The notes under the pieces: generated by a model | Database searches by the model: none | What the model saw: the letters and a program-made list of their open reading frames with translations, nothing else | Told to the model about the DNA's origin: nothing | Shown here: one piece after another, positions 22,304 through 33,733 of the stretch | Numbering within the stretch: the stretch's first letter is position 1 | Layout: the number at the start of each line of letters is the position of its first letter | Origin: Choristoneura fumiferana | Lineage: Eukaryota > Arthropoda > Insecta > Lepidoptera > Tortricidae | NCBI RefSeq assembly: GCF_025370935.1 | Contig: NC_133476.1 | Coordinates: 20,780,801-20,844,800, forward strand | DNA: 64,000 bases | Direction: 5' to 3' | Made by a program: the position numbers and the translations under genes

Positions 22304-22430
22304 TACAGTCACCTATATTAATGCCACAATGGAACGTGGAAAATTATCTGACACGTCCTTACGGCCCCAGAAATAGAGTAGTATCAGATTATGCACGTTT
22401 TGTTATGTCAGATCAAATATTTGTGACTAC
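22304..22430. mobile_element. Palindromic MITE, GTACAGTC family, decayed copy
   Basis: TACAGTCACCTATATTAATG on the left and TTTGTGACTAC on the right, with GACACGTCCTTACGGCCC and CAGAAATAGAGTAG in the centre, matching the inverted centre of the 2774 copy. Confidence 0.65.
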
Positions 22431-22439
22431 GTGAGTGCA

Positions 22440-23270
22440 CAATATGTTGTCTTAGGCACTACGCAGCTAATTTGACGCAATTTTTTATTTATTGTGTGTA
22501 CTTCATCACGTCTAAACTGCTAAACTAGCTAGCGTGCTAGTTTAAGTCTTATCTATTTTATTATTGTAAGGTGGTAGTACTTATGGAGCCAAAATAATTA
22601 TTTCTTTCTTTCAACCGATTTACATGAAATTCGATATACAAATAGTTTGAGTCAAGATAAGAACCAAGTTAAAAACCAAGATAAGAGCGTGGCACTAACG
22701 TATTTTCACCGGCCGATTTATCGAAATTATGTGGTAAAACTTTGTATGCTAAAAAGTTTACCACTTAATTTTGTGCCTATAATTTGAAGACGTTAAGGTT
22801 ATTATCTGTTAGGAGCAGGTGGCTGCTCCATTTTATCATTTCCTATTACGCTACCCCTCCTGTTATTGTGCTAAGGTTCCGTAGACATTATTGGCTCGAA
22901 TGTTTATTAAATTAACGAATTTAGCTAAGAAATTACTCTTAAATATAACTATGGGAAAATTACTTTAAAAAGAGTGGGAGAAAAACTTGACTAAAATAAA
23001 TAATAATGAGATACTTTGAACCTATAAAATAATCATAAAAAACTGTTGCAGATATTCTATGTGGTCATTAAATAAGGTATAACAACAATGATGTAAATTT
23101 TCACGAAAAAATAATATTTCGCAAGGACGTATAATTGTGCTACATATTTAGACATAGACTTAGCGTAGCAGTCCTGGCATTATGTAGAATAATAGTATAA
23201 CAATAGGTAGATTGCATTATTTAAGAAACTATAAGTAATAAAGCATCAGCGGGCAAAGTCGCAACAGGTA
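22440..23270. other. No recognised feature
   Basis: AT-rich non-coding sequence; a TTTC tail after AATAATTA at about 22592-22613 hints at a lost LINE end. Confidence 0.4.
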
Positions 23271-23278
23271 ATCTTAAG

Positions 23279-23396
23279 AGGAGAAGAGTCCTCGAGTGGC
23301 GACCACGAACCGGAAGACGAAGCGTTGTTAAGCCTCCCACTAGGTGGGCTGACGACATCGCAATAGTTGCACGCCGTTGGATGGAAGTGGCGAGTT
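23279..23396 (+). pseudogene. RTE-type LINE, extreme C-terminus
   Basis: The plus strand reads VLEWRPRTGRRSV followed by PPTRWADDI and RRWMEVASF. This matches the WRP-RTG-RRS-VGRP-PTRWADD ending of insect RTE-like LINE proteins. It is broken off at 23397 by the TAACC element, which sits after GGCGAGTTTT. A second, intact-tailed copy is at 53395. Confidence 0.8.
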
Positions 23397-23636
23397 TTTA
23401 ACCCCCGACGCAAAAAGAGGGGTGTTATAAGTTTGGCCGCTATGTGTGTCTGTCTGTGGCACCGTAGCTCTTAAACGGGTAGACCGATTTGAATTCGGTT
23501 TTTATATTTAAAAGCAGGTTTTCTAGCAATGGTTTCTTGATATGTTTCATAAAAATCGGTTCAGCTGTTTTTGAGATATTGAACTTTGAAGTTACAGAGG
23601 CGGGGGTTTTCCAACTCTTTGTTGGTTAGGTTAGCT
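23397..23636 (-). mobile_element. TAACC element, family N, inserted in the RTE remnant
   Basis: It reads TAACCCCCGACGCAAAAAGA on the plus strand and ends TTGGTTAGGTTA, the reverse of the 13372 copy. It contains CACCGTAGCTCTTAAACGGG and GAGATATTGAACTTTGAAGT. Confidence 0.8.
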
Positions 23637-24296
23637 TATAGTTAATTGTGGCGTTAATTGTGGCCTATGATGAAGGCCTATGATGAAGTATAAAGAGAAA
23701 TCTTAAAGGCTTTTAGCCTCTTTCAATTGGTCCGAGAATCGTACAAGATGCGGCTTATTGCTGCCAGTGATTGATCACTTATAAACTCAGAACCTTGCGG
23801 TCCCGCAATGTAACGATACTCACACAATATTCCGTGTAAATGAAGCTTTATCGACTCGGTTTTCACGGAACCCAGATTATTATTAAACGTGCATATCTTC
23901 CAGTGAATTAACCGTGTCTACGGCCATCCCGTATTTACGAGACGAGCGGCAACGGAGCGAGCGAGATAAAATTTAACAACTAAACTTTCAAGACGGCTGG
24001 CATGACAAGGCAGTTTTTGGTTGACACTCAGTGCGTCTCTATTCTTTTGGGATGGTTCAAGAGGGACGGGTGTAGTGATATACAGGGTAGTTACAGCGTT
24101 ATAGCGGGTTTCGTGGGGCTGGCATGACGTGGCATTTTTGCATGCGCTCATTACTTGTCTATTTTACTGCTTTACTGCTTTTTTGTTTAACTAAACCACC
24201 AAATAAACTTTTAATCATGAAAACTCTTGTAAAAAAGCAACCTCAAATTCGATTCGCAAACGCAGGGTTTCGCACAAGGGTAAAGTTGCTACATTG
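23637..24296. other. No recognised feature
   Basis: Non-coding. The words TTAATTGTGGC and CCTATGATGAAG are each tandemly doubled near 23645-23690. An incidental minus frame runs through 23918-24151. Confidence 0.4.
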
Positions 24297-24490
24297 AAGA
24301 CCAAGCTAAATCGACTGTTCGCCCCAAAATACTCCACAAACAAATTTCGTCGACATCGTTAGAGCTATTTCCGAGATTTTGGAAATAGATAAATATACAA
24401 AATTTTCACTTTTAGAGATATAAGATAGTGGCCATTGTAAAACAAACTTTATGAATAAATCAATTGTCTCCCTATTACAATCGAATTCAT
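24297..24490 (-). repeat. Repeat family C, reversed
   Basis: GACCAAGCTAAATCGACTGT, AGCTATTTCCGAGATTTTGG and TATACAAAATTTTCAC match, in reverse, the unit at 42690-42885 and another reversed copy at 54912-55050. Confidence 0.55.
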
Positions 24491-24497
24491 TAAACAA

Positions 24498-24586
24498 GTG
24501 AGCAAAAATTTGATCAAAAATATCTGAACACGCTTCTATGCCGTTAACAATAGAGTCGTGTTCAGATACTTTTGCTCACAAGTTTA
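24498..24586. mobile_element. Short palindromic MITE
   Basis: CAAAAATATCTGAACACG pairs with CGTGTTCAGATACTTTTG around a 27-bp loop; the outer TGAGCAAAA pairs with TTTTGCTCA. It resembles the inner arms of the GTACAGTC family. Confidence 0.65.
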
Positions 24587-24589
24587 TGA

Positions 24590-25090
24590 ACTCGACTGTA
24601 CAACTCGATAAATATATCCCGTGACGGGCAAAGCAAAACTTTAGTAACATAGGTAGTTTTGTTGGGATATTTTGAATGACACATTAAAATCTTTAAGTTA
24701 AATGAAAACGTCTGTTTACATACTTGCGCCGCTCTTTAATATTTTTTAAATTTTGCTCTTTCAATATCAACCATTATTTAATAACCTTGCTCTTTCCTAA
24801 CTAATAGAAAAAGGCAACTACTACTTGCCTATAACCGAACAATCTGAAGAAAAACTTATCAAACTGATACCTAGACTAGTGTCACCATAAAAAGCAATCA
24901 TTCACCCGCGCCGATGACCGCACATAAACCCAGCCTGCAATCGACGAGATAAAATATCTCATAAAACCAGAAACAAATTCTTCACGCAAACTTATAGACA
25001 CCATGTGCTTTTATTACGGACACATGAGATAGGGAACACAGAGAAAGTATAATACGATTGTTGGCGGCGCTTCTGTACTTTTACAGTAGG
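24590..25090. other. No recognised feature
   Basis: AT-rich non-coding sequence. Confidence 0.4.
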
Positions 25091-25229
25091 TATAGTCAAC
25101 ATCTAAAATAAGTGATCACTTTTGTACCTTATCGCTTTCAGTCGGTATACAATTTCGTATGGCTTTTCAAACATGACGTTAAAATGACAAGGTACAAAAG
25201 TGATCATTTATTTATGACGTTGAATGTAC
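25091..25229. mobile_element. Palindromic MITE, GTACAGTC family
   Basis: Left TATAGTCAACATCTAAAATA, right TTATTTATGACGTTGAATGT; inner arms AAGTGATCACTTTTGTACC and its complement. The overall layout is the same as at 8933. Confidence 0.75.
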
Positions 25230-25995
25230 AAATATGATGTTCATGTCGCTCGGGACTCGTCAATTTTCTTCGTTTTCCTGAAGATTCGAATCAGTTTTTT
25301 TTTTATAAAATTGAGAAAGAGCATTTACACTGTTTTAGTGTTAGGTTATTGTTGTGTTTTACTAATAAAGTATTTTGCGTTGCGTGTACTGCCTGATGAA
25401 AGATAATAGTCACTTAGATTTTTCTTTTTTGACATTTTTAATTTTCGTTTTCGTATTTGCTAAAACTCTACCACTGTTTTCAATGTGCGCTGTGTCTGTG
25501 GAAAAAATATGGGCACGTAACGGCCAAGATAGGCCTTACGTATTGAGGCGCCATTAAGGTCTTCTCGCCCATTTTTGGGCCATCGCAGCCCATTTGGGCC
25601 ACAAGTAATTGCCCTTCGCTATCTAACTTGTTTTTCTTTTTTAAAAGATTTACGGTGGAAGATAGTGCGGGATAGTGCGGCGGCACGGAATCAAATAAAT
25701 TGCTCTGGGTGTAAACATGTAGTCAGTTTTGCTGTGTGTTATGTGAGCTGGGTGCGGTTTTAAAGTAGAAATAATTAAGATTAATGGAACATTACCTCCC
25801 CCTCCTCCTACTTGTGTATTGTGTGTTCTGTAAGAAAAAGACGAAGATTTATGGAGGCGGTGCGGAGGTGGGACCTTTGTCTCCACCTCCGTAAATGCGG
25901 AAATTACGAAAAAAATTGTACATCCACCTGCGCTGATAAGACTAAATAAATACATAAGACCCGGTTAAAGGTGCAAGATATACCTCGATATTTAC
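25230..25995. other. No recognised gene; purine/pyrimidine-biased stretch
   Basis: Several overlapping short frames on both strands, none with a known motif. CCATTTTTGGGCCATCGCAG and neighbouring GGCC words form weak dyads. CTCCCCCTCCTCC near 25797 is a pyrimidine run. Confidence 0.4.
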
Positions 25996-26236
25996 TATAC
26001 TTCATTTAATTTAGAATTGGAGGCCACAGCAACATTGTATTGCGTCTGGTCAACTATTTCTTACCTAGCAAATAATCCAATACAATAGTCTGGGAGCCGC
26101 AAAATCAAATTGTTTTAATGCCACTTTATTTGCGTGTCGTCAATTATTATTCTAGCACAAATTGTAAAGAGATTACAGTTCACGAGCCGCAATACAATGT
26201 TGCTGTGGCCTCCAATTCTAAATTAAATGAAGTATA
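25996..26236. mobile_element. MITE with about 50-bp near-perfect terminal inverted repeats
   Basis: Left TATACTTCATTTAATTTAGA, then ATTGGAGGCCACAGCAACAT; the right end is the complement, closing AAATGAAGTATA. TA at both outer edges is consistent with a TA target site (Tc1/mariner-type). The loop is 140 bp with no coding capacity. Confidence 0.85.
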
Positions 26237-26404
26237 AGTGCCGCAAAACAAAATGGTTGCCTCGGTTGCAAAGATAACAACGCTTGATATATTGTAACAT
26301 TTGATATACCTACTCGGAATTTCACATTTCTTAGAATTCTATCTACACAAGAACTACTACTACATGATCATTATTAATTCTATTATAAACGCTTTAGGTT
26401 AGGT

Positions 26405-26625
26405 TTTTCGAAATTCATGTGCGGACATTTGAAATTTACCGCGAGTTTTACGGTGAAGGAAAAATCGCGAGGATACCTGCACAACACTGCGAAGCAATTC
26501 AATGGTGTGGGTGAAGCTCCCAATCCGCACTGGGCCCGCGTTTAAACTACGGCCCAAGCCCTCTCATTATGAGATGATGTCTGTGCCCAGCAGTGGGACG
26601 TATATAGGCTGGGATGATGAGGTTA
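26405..26625 (+). mobile_element. SINE S2, head-less copy
   Basis: Runs from TTCGAAATTCATGTGCGGAC through GCGAAGCAATTCAATGGTG and CCCAATCCGCACTGGGC to TATAGGCTGGGATGATGAGG. It matches the 51045-51353 copy without its tRNA head. Confidence 0.75.
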
Positions 26626-26946
26626 GGTTAGGCTTAGTTTATAAAAGAATCGTAGAACGTTATCATCTCGAATAAGTCGAATTATTACCAGATATAACTG
26701 TTATTACAGACTCTAAGCTAATGACTATTTAATTCACGCAAAACATAGCCCCAAACTGTACACTAATACAATTTTGTCGCCAAAACAGCGAACATTTTCG
26801 GTCAGATTCGACACTGGCCAGCGATGCCGTTAACACCAACCGTATGATAATTTATCCAGATAAGTCGTATTCCGAAACAAGGCAGCTATAACACTAATCC
26901 GTACAACTGACCGCAGTTAGTTGCAAAACTAATTTGCATTGGCTGC

Positions 26947-27292
26947 GTCTGTATACGGTATGGACGTCCACGGTGAGTTGGGATTGGGAACAGTGAGATA
27001 AAAATAGGTCAATCAACTTTTAGGGGCTGTTTTACAACCCATTCATCATCCCAGCCTATATACGTTCCACTGCTGGGCACAGGCCTCCTCTCAGAACAAG
27101 AGGGCTTGGGCCATAGTTCCCACGCGCCCAGTGCGGATTGGGAACTTCACACGCACCATTGAATTGCTTCGCAGGTTTGTGCAGGTTTCTTCACGATGTT
27201 TTCCTTCACCGCAAAGCTCGTCTCTGTATACGGATATGGACGTCCACGGTGAGTTTGGAACAGTGAGATAAAAATAGGTCAATCAACTTTTA
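26947..27292. repeat. Two 73-76 bp direct repeats flanking MITE and SINE fragments
   Basis: 26947-27022 and 27220-27292 share TATGGACGTCCACGGTGAGT and AGATAAAAATAGGTCAATCA. Between them lie GGGGCTGTTTTACAACCCAT (start of MITE family H) and the reversed SINE S2 tail at 27043-27215. The repeats are far longer than any target-site duplication. Confidence 0.75.
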
Positions 27293-27351
27293 ATAATAAT
27301 AATAAACTTTTTAGTGTAGCTTGTTGCCATGGTAACGTCTCCAGAACTACT

Positions 27352-27700
27352 TATCCTACTAATATTATAAATGCGAAAGTTTGTGTGTATGTCTGTTACA
27401 CCTTCACGCTAAAACGGCTAGACGGATTTTGATGAAATTTGGTATGTAGGTAGCTGGACGTCTGGAATAACACATAGGCTACTTTTTATCCCGATATTCC
27501 TACGGGATGGGGATAAAATCTTGAAATGTCAACCGCTGGGTTTATACCCTTGAAATTGTGGACAGTTGTCGTTCTTAACACAACAACGATATAAATTTTG
27601 GGAATTCTCAAAGGATTTTTTAAAACCCGGAATTTAAATTGTACAAGTAACTACCAGATCGAATAGTTTACGCGTGTGAAGCTGCGGGTAAACTCTAGTT
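27352..27700 (+). mobile_element. AAAGCTAGT-like repeat, divergent subfamily
   Basis: CTACTAATATTATAAATGCG, CGCTAAAACGGCTAGACGGA, TTTGATGAAATTTGGTATGT and ACTTTTTATCCCGATATTCC, ending GCTGCGGGTAAACTCTAGTT. Longer than the 14176 copy because of a middle segment without match. Confidence 0.7.
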
Positions 27701-27756
27701 AAAAATATGATTATTAGGAGTTGTGACGGTTTTAAGGCAATTCCTTCCTATTTTTG

Positions 27757-27845
27757 GATAAGTTCGCCTTTATACATATATTTCATTGTTTGTCATCTGT
27801 GTTTGTTTACTTATTTTGTAAAATAAATAGTTTACATACATGCAT
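27757..27845 (+). mobile_element. LINE 3' tail
   Basis: GGATAAGTTCGCCTTTATAC, ATATATTTCATTGTTTGTC and AATAAATAGTTTACATACAT, as at 7150. Confidence 0.6.
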
Positions 27846-27931
27846 ACTAAACACTTGATTAATCCAAGTAGTAAAAATAGGCTGTTGAGTTACGCTTCGT
27901 CCAGGTCTCACAAGGAGACATTTCTTAGGAT

Positions 27932-28435
27932 GATAACCTAACCAGCAAAAAAGTTGGAAAACCCCCGAATTTGTCAATTCAAAGTTCAATATCTCAAAAA
28001 CGGCTGAACCGATTTTGATGAAACATGTCTAAGAACTATGTCTAGGAAACCTGCTTTCAATTGAAAAAAAACCGCATTTAAATCGGTCCACCCGTTTAAG
28101 AGCTACAGTGCCCCAGACAGACAGAAAGACACACACACACAGACATACGGATGTTACGTTTAAATTTTCTGATCTACTTTTGATGCACCACCTGTTGTAA
28201 ACTAGTCCTTCCTTCTTTCTGTAAAAAAGGTTGCCTGGAAGAGATCGCTCTTAAGCGATAAGGCCGCCTATTGCTCACCTTGTAATTTTTTCTCTGTGTA
28301 TCTGTTTTCTGTATCGCTTACTATGTCTGGTGTACAATAAAGAGTCTTTGTATTGTATTGTACAGACACACACACACACACACACACATATAGCGGTCAA
28401 ACTTATAACACCCCTCTTTTGCGTCGGGGGTTAAA
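27932..28435 (+). mobile_element. TAACC element, family N, with a LINE tail inserted in it
   Basis: ATAACCTAACCAGCAAAAAA at the start and GCGTCGGGGGTTA at the end. The CA-rich centre is split: 28145-28365 holds LINE tail L1 (AAAGGTTGCCTGGAAGAGAT ... ACAATAAAGAGTCTTTG), and the CACACA run resumes afterwards. Confidence 0.75.
28228..28365 (+). mobile_element. LINE 3' tail, family L1, copy 2 (nested)
   Basis: Starts AAAGGTTGCCTGGAAGAGAT, has GATAAGGCCGCCTATTGCTC and ends CAATAAAGAGTCTTTG with a TATTG run. Polyadenylation-like AATAAA plus a short tail repeat indicate a retrotransposed 3' end. Confidence 0.8.
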
Positions 28436-28439
28436 AACT

Positions 28440-28860
28440 ATTAAAAGTATGGCGGGATTTCCAAGTGGTTAGAGAACCTCTGAGCTTGAGGTCCCAGGTT
28501 AATTTTTAGTCCGGACAGATTATTTGCATGAAATACATAGACAGCTAAAATCATTACGTTTCCTTTTGGCTTTGCCGTCGTCGGGTAAAAATATGAATGA
28601 GTGTGCTTCCAGTCTTAGATGATTAATAATGTATTATTTAAGTATGTATTTATCCACATCTATTTAGCACGTATGAGTAAATCAAACGTACTCGAAGGTA
28701 TACACACACTGACAAACTTTCACATTTATAACCCGTACTAATATTATAATCTGTCTGTACCTCCTCCATTTGAACCGCTGAACCAATCCCACGGGATAGC
28801 TAATAAACGAACTGATTGCAGACGAAGTCGCGAGCAACAGCTAGTTTTCTATAAATCTCA
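28440..28860 (+). repeat. Decayed SINE S1 head and AAAGCTAGT-type fragment
   Basis: 28447-28497 AAGTGGTTAGAGAACC and GCTTGAGGTCCC are the tRNA-like head of SINE S1 without its B box. 28735-28848 has TACTAATATTATAATCTGTC and ends GCGAGCAACAGCTAGTTTT. Confidence 0.55.
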
Positions 28861-29074
28861 TCCCCTCTTTTTTTTACGAAGTAAAAATTTATTTCATTTA
28901 TTTATTAGTTAGCTTATTTATATGTTGTTATGGTATCTATCTACCTATCTATCTGTTTAGATTTGTTGTGTATGTGTATTGTATGTGTTAGTTTTACGTA
29001 TTCTTGATACTGCTCTAATCTACTGTAAATTGCACCACCTGCTAAAATGTATTCCTTATTTTTGTCCATTGTAA

Positions 29075-29205
29075 AGGTTGCCTGGAAGAGATAACTCTGA
29101 AGCGATATGGCCGCCTATTGCTTACCTTAGAAAATCTCTATGTATATACTTGTGTTTTCTGTACTGCTTACTGTGTTGGTGTGCAATAAAGAGATATTGT
29201 AAAAA
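29075..29205 (+). mobile_element. LINE 3' tail, family L1, copy 3
   Basis: AAAGGTTGCCTGGAAGAGAT, GATATGGCCGCCTATTGCTT and GTGCAATAAAGAGATATTG. Diverged from the other two copies. Confidence 0.75.
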
Positions 29206-29687
29206 TTGTATCTGTCTCACTTAACTGTAGTTTTTTTAATGTATGATGACCAGATTGGTCCCAAAAGAAGACCAGCGCCGTTCGCAAGACCGGCAGATTG
29301 CTGATTTGGGACCATTTCGTGACAAGCATAACTATTTTTTATTTTATTTTCTTTCTTCTTTCTTTCTTTCATCCAGTTCAAAACAAGTGATATCCCCTAC
29401 TGTATCTAAAGTAGGGACTCCGTAGTATTCACTTGGATATTTGAGATCCCGTTGTTTGTATTGCTAAGTGGAAAGGCGCATGCGATGGCAAGAGATCTTA
29501 TGCGATTCAGCTGGATTATACCGAAATGGAGTTTCACGACAAATTTAATGGACGCTCCGCTTTGGTCTCAGGAATCTGCGTATTGTGCAATTTTGTCTAA
29601 GCTGAACGCTTGCGGAATTTGAATAGAAAATAGGACAGTAGTTTATGAATTAAATCCAATTAGTAAGCACTGGCAGGCAGCCTTTTT
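29206..29687. other. No recognised feature
   Basis: Non-coding. A TTCTTTC run at 29351-29372 and one short incidental frame. Confidence 0.4.
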
Positions 29688-29689
29688 TT

Positions 29690-29890
29690 TAACTCCCGAC
29701 GCAAAAAGAGGGGTGTTATAAGTTTGACCGCTATGTGTGTCTGTGAGTCTGTCTGTGGCACCGTAGCTCTTAAACGGATGGACCGATTTGAATGCATTTT
29801 TTTTTTAAATCAAGCTTTCTAGTGATGGTTTTTAGACATGTTACACGTTTGACATCGGTTTAGCCGGGAGTTTTCCAACTTTGTCTGGGT
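29690..29890 (-). mobile_element. TAACC element, family N, reversed copy
   Basis: TAACTCCCGACGCAAAAAGA at the start and CTGGGTTAGGTTA at the end; CACCGTAGCTCTTAAACGGA inside. Shorter and more decayed than at 23397. Confidence 0.7.
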
Positions 29891-29892
29891 TA

Positions 29893-30350
29893 GGTTATTT
29901 ATCAAACAGCTGGTAAACGAGCAGGCGGGTCACCTGATGGTAAGTGATCACCGCTGCCTATGGACACCTACAGTATTATTAGGACCGCGGGTGCGTTGCG
30001 GTTCCGGGTGGGTGGCGGGGTCGCTTAGAAGCAAGCTGATTTTTTAGCCCCAAACGCAATAAGATTGGTGTTAGGTATAAGTTTGACACCAATGTCAATG
30101 ACGGCCACTGTAATGTGGTCGAAATCTCGAGGTAAATAATACTCGTGTGTTTTAGCGTGATAAGTCCCGTTTGTGGTATTTTGACTATGAATGTTTGTCT
30201 GTCTAAGTGAAGCTCTCAAACGGATGGACCGATTTTTAGCCCCTGGCGCAAAATGTGGGGTGATAAAAGTTGGACACCAATTTATATTTGACTATCCGTC
30301 TGTCTGTAGCATCGTAGCTCTCAAACGTTTGAACTGATCAAAAAAAAAGC
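29893..30350. repeat. Mosaic of repeat pieces
   Basis: 29893-29985 is repeat F (AAACGAGCAGGCGGGTCACC). 30040-30100 and 30230-30330 are broken pieces of a TAACC-like element (GGTGTTAGGTATAAGTTTG). 30104-30168 is one arm of the foldback at 6955, inserted between them. Confidence 0.6.
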
Positions 30351-30354
30351 GTTA

Positions 30355-30570
30355 GTTGCCCCCGACTCCGTCTGCGTAGAATCCATTTATATCTATCCCG
30401 CGGGAACTATACAATTTTCCGGAATAAAAACTATCCTATGTTTTGACCCGGGACTCAAACTCGCCGTATATCGAATTTCATGTAAATCAGTTCAGCGGTT
30501 TAGACGCGATGAGGTTACAAACAAACAGACAGACTTACAAACTTTTTACATTTATAATAGTGGGACTATA
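30355..30570 (-). mobile_element. AAAGCTAGT-like repeat, reversed
   Basis: GTTGCCCCCGACTCCGTCTG, AACTATCCTATGTTTTGACC, AATCAGTTCAGCGGTTTAGA and closing ATTTATAATAGTGGGA form the reversed decayed version of family M. Confidence 0.6.
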
Positions 30571-30574
30571 CTTT

Positions 30575-31915
30575 CATGGTCTTGTTTACCGAAGCCCCTG
30601 ATTAGCGGTAGTTATCGCCTGGCCACCGCCGAGCCCGCAGCCTCCAACTTGGGGTTTAACGAGCCGTTTAAATTTTTACTTCTCGGGCCCATTGTTTTTC
30701 CGTTCGCTAGGAGCTTTGGGAACTTGTGGGTAATTTACAACTTCGTTTGGGTTCGCATCAGCTTTTTATTGGGCTGCTGGCATGTTGCTAATGGGTTACT
30801 TTGTATTAGTTGGTTAAGTTTTTGTTTTGGTATTAGGTTGATTTATGATAATAACTAGCTTTCAGCTGCAGCTATGCTCGCGTGTACTGTTAGGTCTGGC
30901 AGTTGAAATTTCGCAATTTTCGTAAATTTCGATGGGATTCTTGAAAAATACATCGTATCATCGTATTCACGGGGAGAGAGAGAGAGAGACAAACATTTGT
31001 TTACACATATATTCGAAAGAATTGATGTTTTTTTACCAAATTAATCCTAATCCGTCCAGCTATTTTATCTGAACAGATTAATATTTACTCACACGCCCCG
31101 AACTTATGCATCATATGAAAATTGCGTTACGTCAAATAATCATTATGTATTTTATCCATTGTTAACGTAAAAATTATGTAATTGGCACCCTGAATAAGTG
31201 TGTAATATAATGTCGAAATTTCCATCACTATACTAAAGCCAATTACCAAATTACCTTGCCTTAATTGTGACGTGGAATTAAATCAACAACTCTCACTTTC
31301 TCAAGATTCAAATCAAATATTCGTGCATCGTGCTTGAATCTAATTTCCTGCTCGAATTAAATAGTTTCTCGATTCCGAGATTCGATTAACGCAACGGTAA
31401 ACATTCGGCGGTTTACCTCGGTGTATGGTCAGCACAATCAAGGGAATGTTACGAGTATTATTAACTATGCGTACACGGAACTGTAGCGGTCCAAATTAAA
31501 TGTCGAAATTAATTTGTTTAATCGTGGCTGTCAAAAGGGTATTATTGATTTTTTAGTAGTCGCCAATGATAGAAATAAACCTTTATTAGGTATGTAAATT
31601 ATAAAGAAATCAGGTAAATTAGTTTTTTATTGGGTACACTGTTGTTTGGCCAAATTTCATATGCAAGAATGTTTTTTTTTTCAAAATTTTTATTTGTCAT
31701 AATCATAAAGTAATTTATATCTAAAACAGTCATTTTTTCCAGAATTTTTTTATTGAATTAATGTAAGTAACTAAATCTACTGTAATCTTTAAGATGTTTC
31801 ACATTTTAAACACCTGAAAACAGGTTTTATACGTTTTACGACAAACATCAGTATGTCAAGTGAAATTATGACAAATGAAATTATAGGAAACCAAGTAATT
31901 CGTTTTTAATATAAA
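30575..31915. other. No recognised feature
   Basis: A less AT-rich stretch at 30590-30720, then AT-rich sequence with a GA run at 30973-30989. A 69-codon plus frame starting at 30649 is hydrophobic but has no splice context or family match. Confidence 0.4.
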
Positions 31916-31918
31916 CTT

Positions 31919-32100
31919 ATATATAAATGCGAAAGTAACTCTGTCTGTTCGTCTGTCTGATACCTTTTTAGGTTTAAAACGCTGAACCGATTCAGCTGAA
32001 ATTTGGTATGAAGATTGTTGAGACCCTGGAAAGAGCTTTGGGTACTTTTAGTCCCGGAAATATAAACGAATTTTTACAGCCACAATACTAGTAGATACAT
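31919..32100 (+). repeat. AAAGCTAGT-like repeat, decayed copy
   Basis: TATATAAATGCGAAAGTAAC, TCTGTCTGTTCGTCTGTCTG, AACGCTGAACCGATTCAGCT and AATTTGGTATGAAGATTG follow the order seen at 27352. Confidence 0.6.
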
Positions 32101-32513
32101 AAAAGTAAGCCACCGTATGTTTTTTTTTAAATCACTCAATCGTCAAAACTTTGACAGATCGGAAATATAAATTAGTATTTAATTATAAATCAAGCAACTT
32201 TGATTAAATTTCGATGCCGACGCTACGTGATAGGCGTAGTGTGCGAGAGTTTAAATTTGTTTAGCAAAGTAGTTCGACATGTCAATTTAATGGATTTGAA
32301 ACCATAAAATACCTATAATCTCACGTATCATCTATAATAGGATTGATTTTGGTAGGCGATATGGTGGTAGAGTTTAAATCGTTTTAGTAATTATGACGGC
32401 TCTAATAATTAATGTCATTAAGTTGTATCTGATAATAACTGACTTGATAAAATTACTTTTAACGCCTTACCTACTTCAACGCCGGTTAACCTTTTTTACC
32501 TGTTTAACCACTT

Positions 32514-32850
32514 AAGGTCACAGCACATTAGAGCCACCCGGCACCTGACCAGCACCGCCTCAATTTTCGACGTCTACTCGTTGTCGACAGGTGGTCCACC
32601 ATGGGTGGACGCCGCGTTGACAATGACTGGACCTCGCGTGGTCCACGAATTTCCTACTAGTCACTACGGTGGCGAGCAGCGGGCTGTCACCGAGTGGTCC
32701 ACTCGCCGTCCGCGCGTGGCAACCTCGCGAGTGAGGCGGTCCGGTGACGCTACGGAGTTGATGTAGTGAGCGCATACCCATACAAATCCAAATGAAGAAT
32801 ACTAACCGCTCGAGGCGAGGTGCTGGTCGGCTGTAATGAGCTGTGACCTT
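32514..32850. mobile_element. MITE-like element with AAGGTCACAGC ends and GC-rich core
   Basis: Left AAGGTCACAGCACATTAGAG and CCTGACCAGCACC; right AGGTGCTGGTCGG and AATGAGCTGTGACCTT. The core contains GGTGGTCCACCATGGGTGGA and CGAGTGGTCCACTCG, themselves dyads. The two opposing frames are a consequence of these palindromes. Confidence 0.7.
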
Positions 32851-33730
32851 TATTGATATACAAAAGAGTTAAATCATTATAATTGTCCGGCATTAACTGA
32901 GCTTGTACATCGATGCTTGACGCTTATCACTTAACTCAATCATACAATACATACAATCAACAACAAACATACAATTTATAATATAGGTACTACGTTTATA
33001 AAGTGAAAATTTAGGCCATTTGCAATTAAGACCACTTCCAAGTTAGACGACATGAGAATTACAGACATGATTAGACGAAATGCTTATTAGACCAATTGCA
33101 ACACAGACCATTTGTATCTTAGACGAAACGTCAACGACCCAAATAAGCTTATGTATCGACGCTCGACATTTCTCACTTAACTCAATCCGCATTTTTACCC
33201 ATCACCGTAAACGGGCTGTCACTGCTGCAGGCTTCGCTTCATCACATAGAGTGCAGGCTTAGCCAATCCGAACCAATTTATTAAATGCCTACGCTGAAAC
33301 CGACTGACGAGGTTTTTAGAGCTTAAACCGAATGATTCTGATTGGGAAATGATGGACTTTTTAAACAATACGATACTTGACAAGTGCTGAATTTGCTGTT
33401 TCCTTAATTATTTTGAACATGAAACTACCGTGACTTCAATAGGTACTATTGTACTGTAGTCAGTAGCGTACAATCTACGCACAATGAATATTTTCATTAC
33501 AAAATCCGGAGAGTAAGAGGAAGTTCAATATTCAGCGTTTTTTGCTCATTATCGTCTCAGCAAAATTTATTAAAAAAGATAATCTCTGGAATAAAAATTT
33601 CTAAATCTAGCTTGATAAAAGTTATTTCGATTTGTCCTTCGTTTGTGGTTATAATTGTAGAATGATAATGACGTTCAAAATGCTCCAAAGCGTGAGTTTG
33701 GTATGTGTACAGTTGAAAAAACAGTAAGAG
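32851..33730. repeat. Low-complexity AGAC-rich repeat and unassigned sequence
   Basis: 33005-33130 repeats the theme TTAGACGA / GACCATTTGCAAT / TTAGACCAATTG several times with divergence, a pattern known from lepidopteran interspersed repeats. The rest is unassigned. Confidence 0.45.
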
Positions 33731-33733
33731 TAA

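Noticed and set aside
32560..32781. Opposing 73- and 61-codon frames
   Set aside because: They mirror each other across palindromic GGTCCAC words in an inverted-repeat element.
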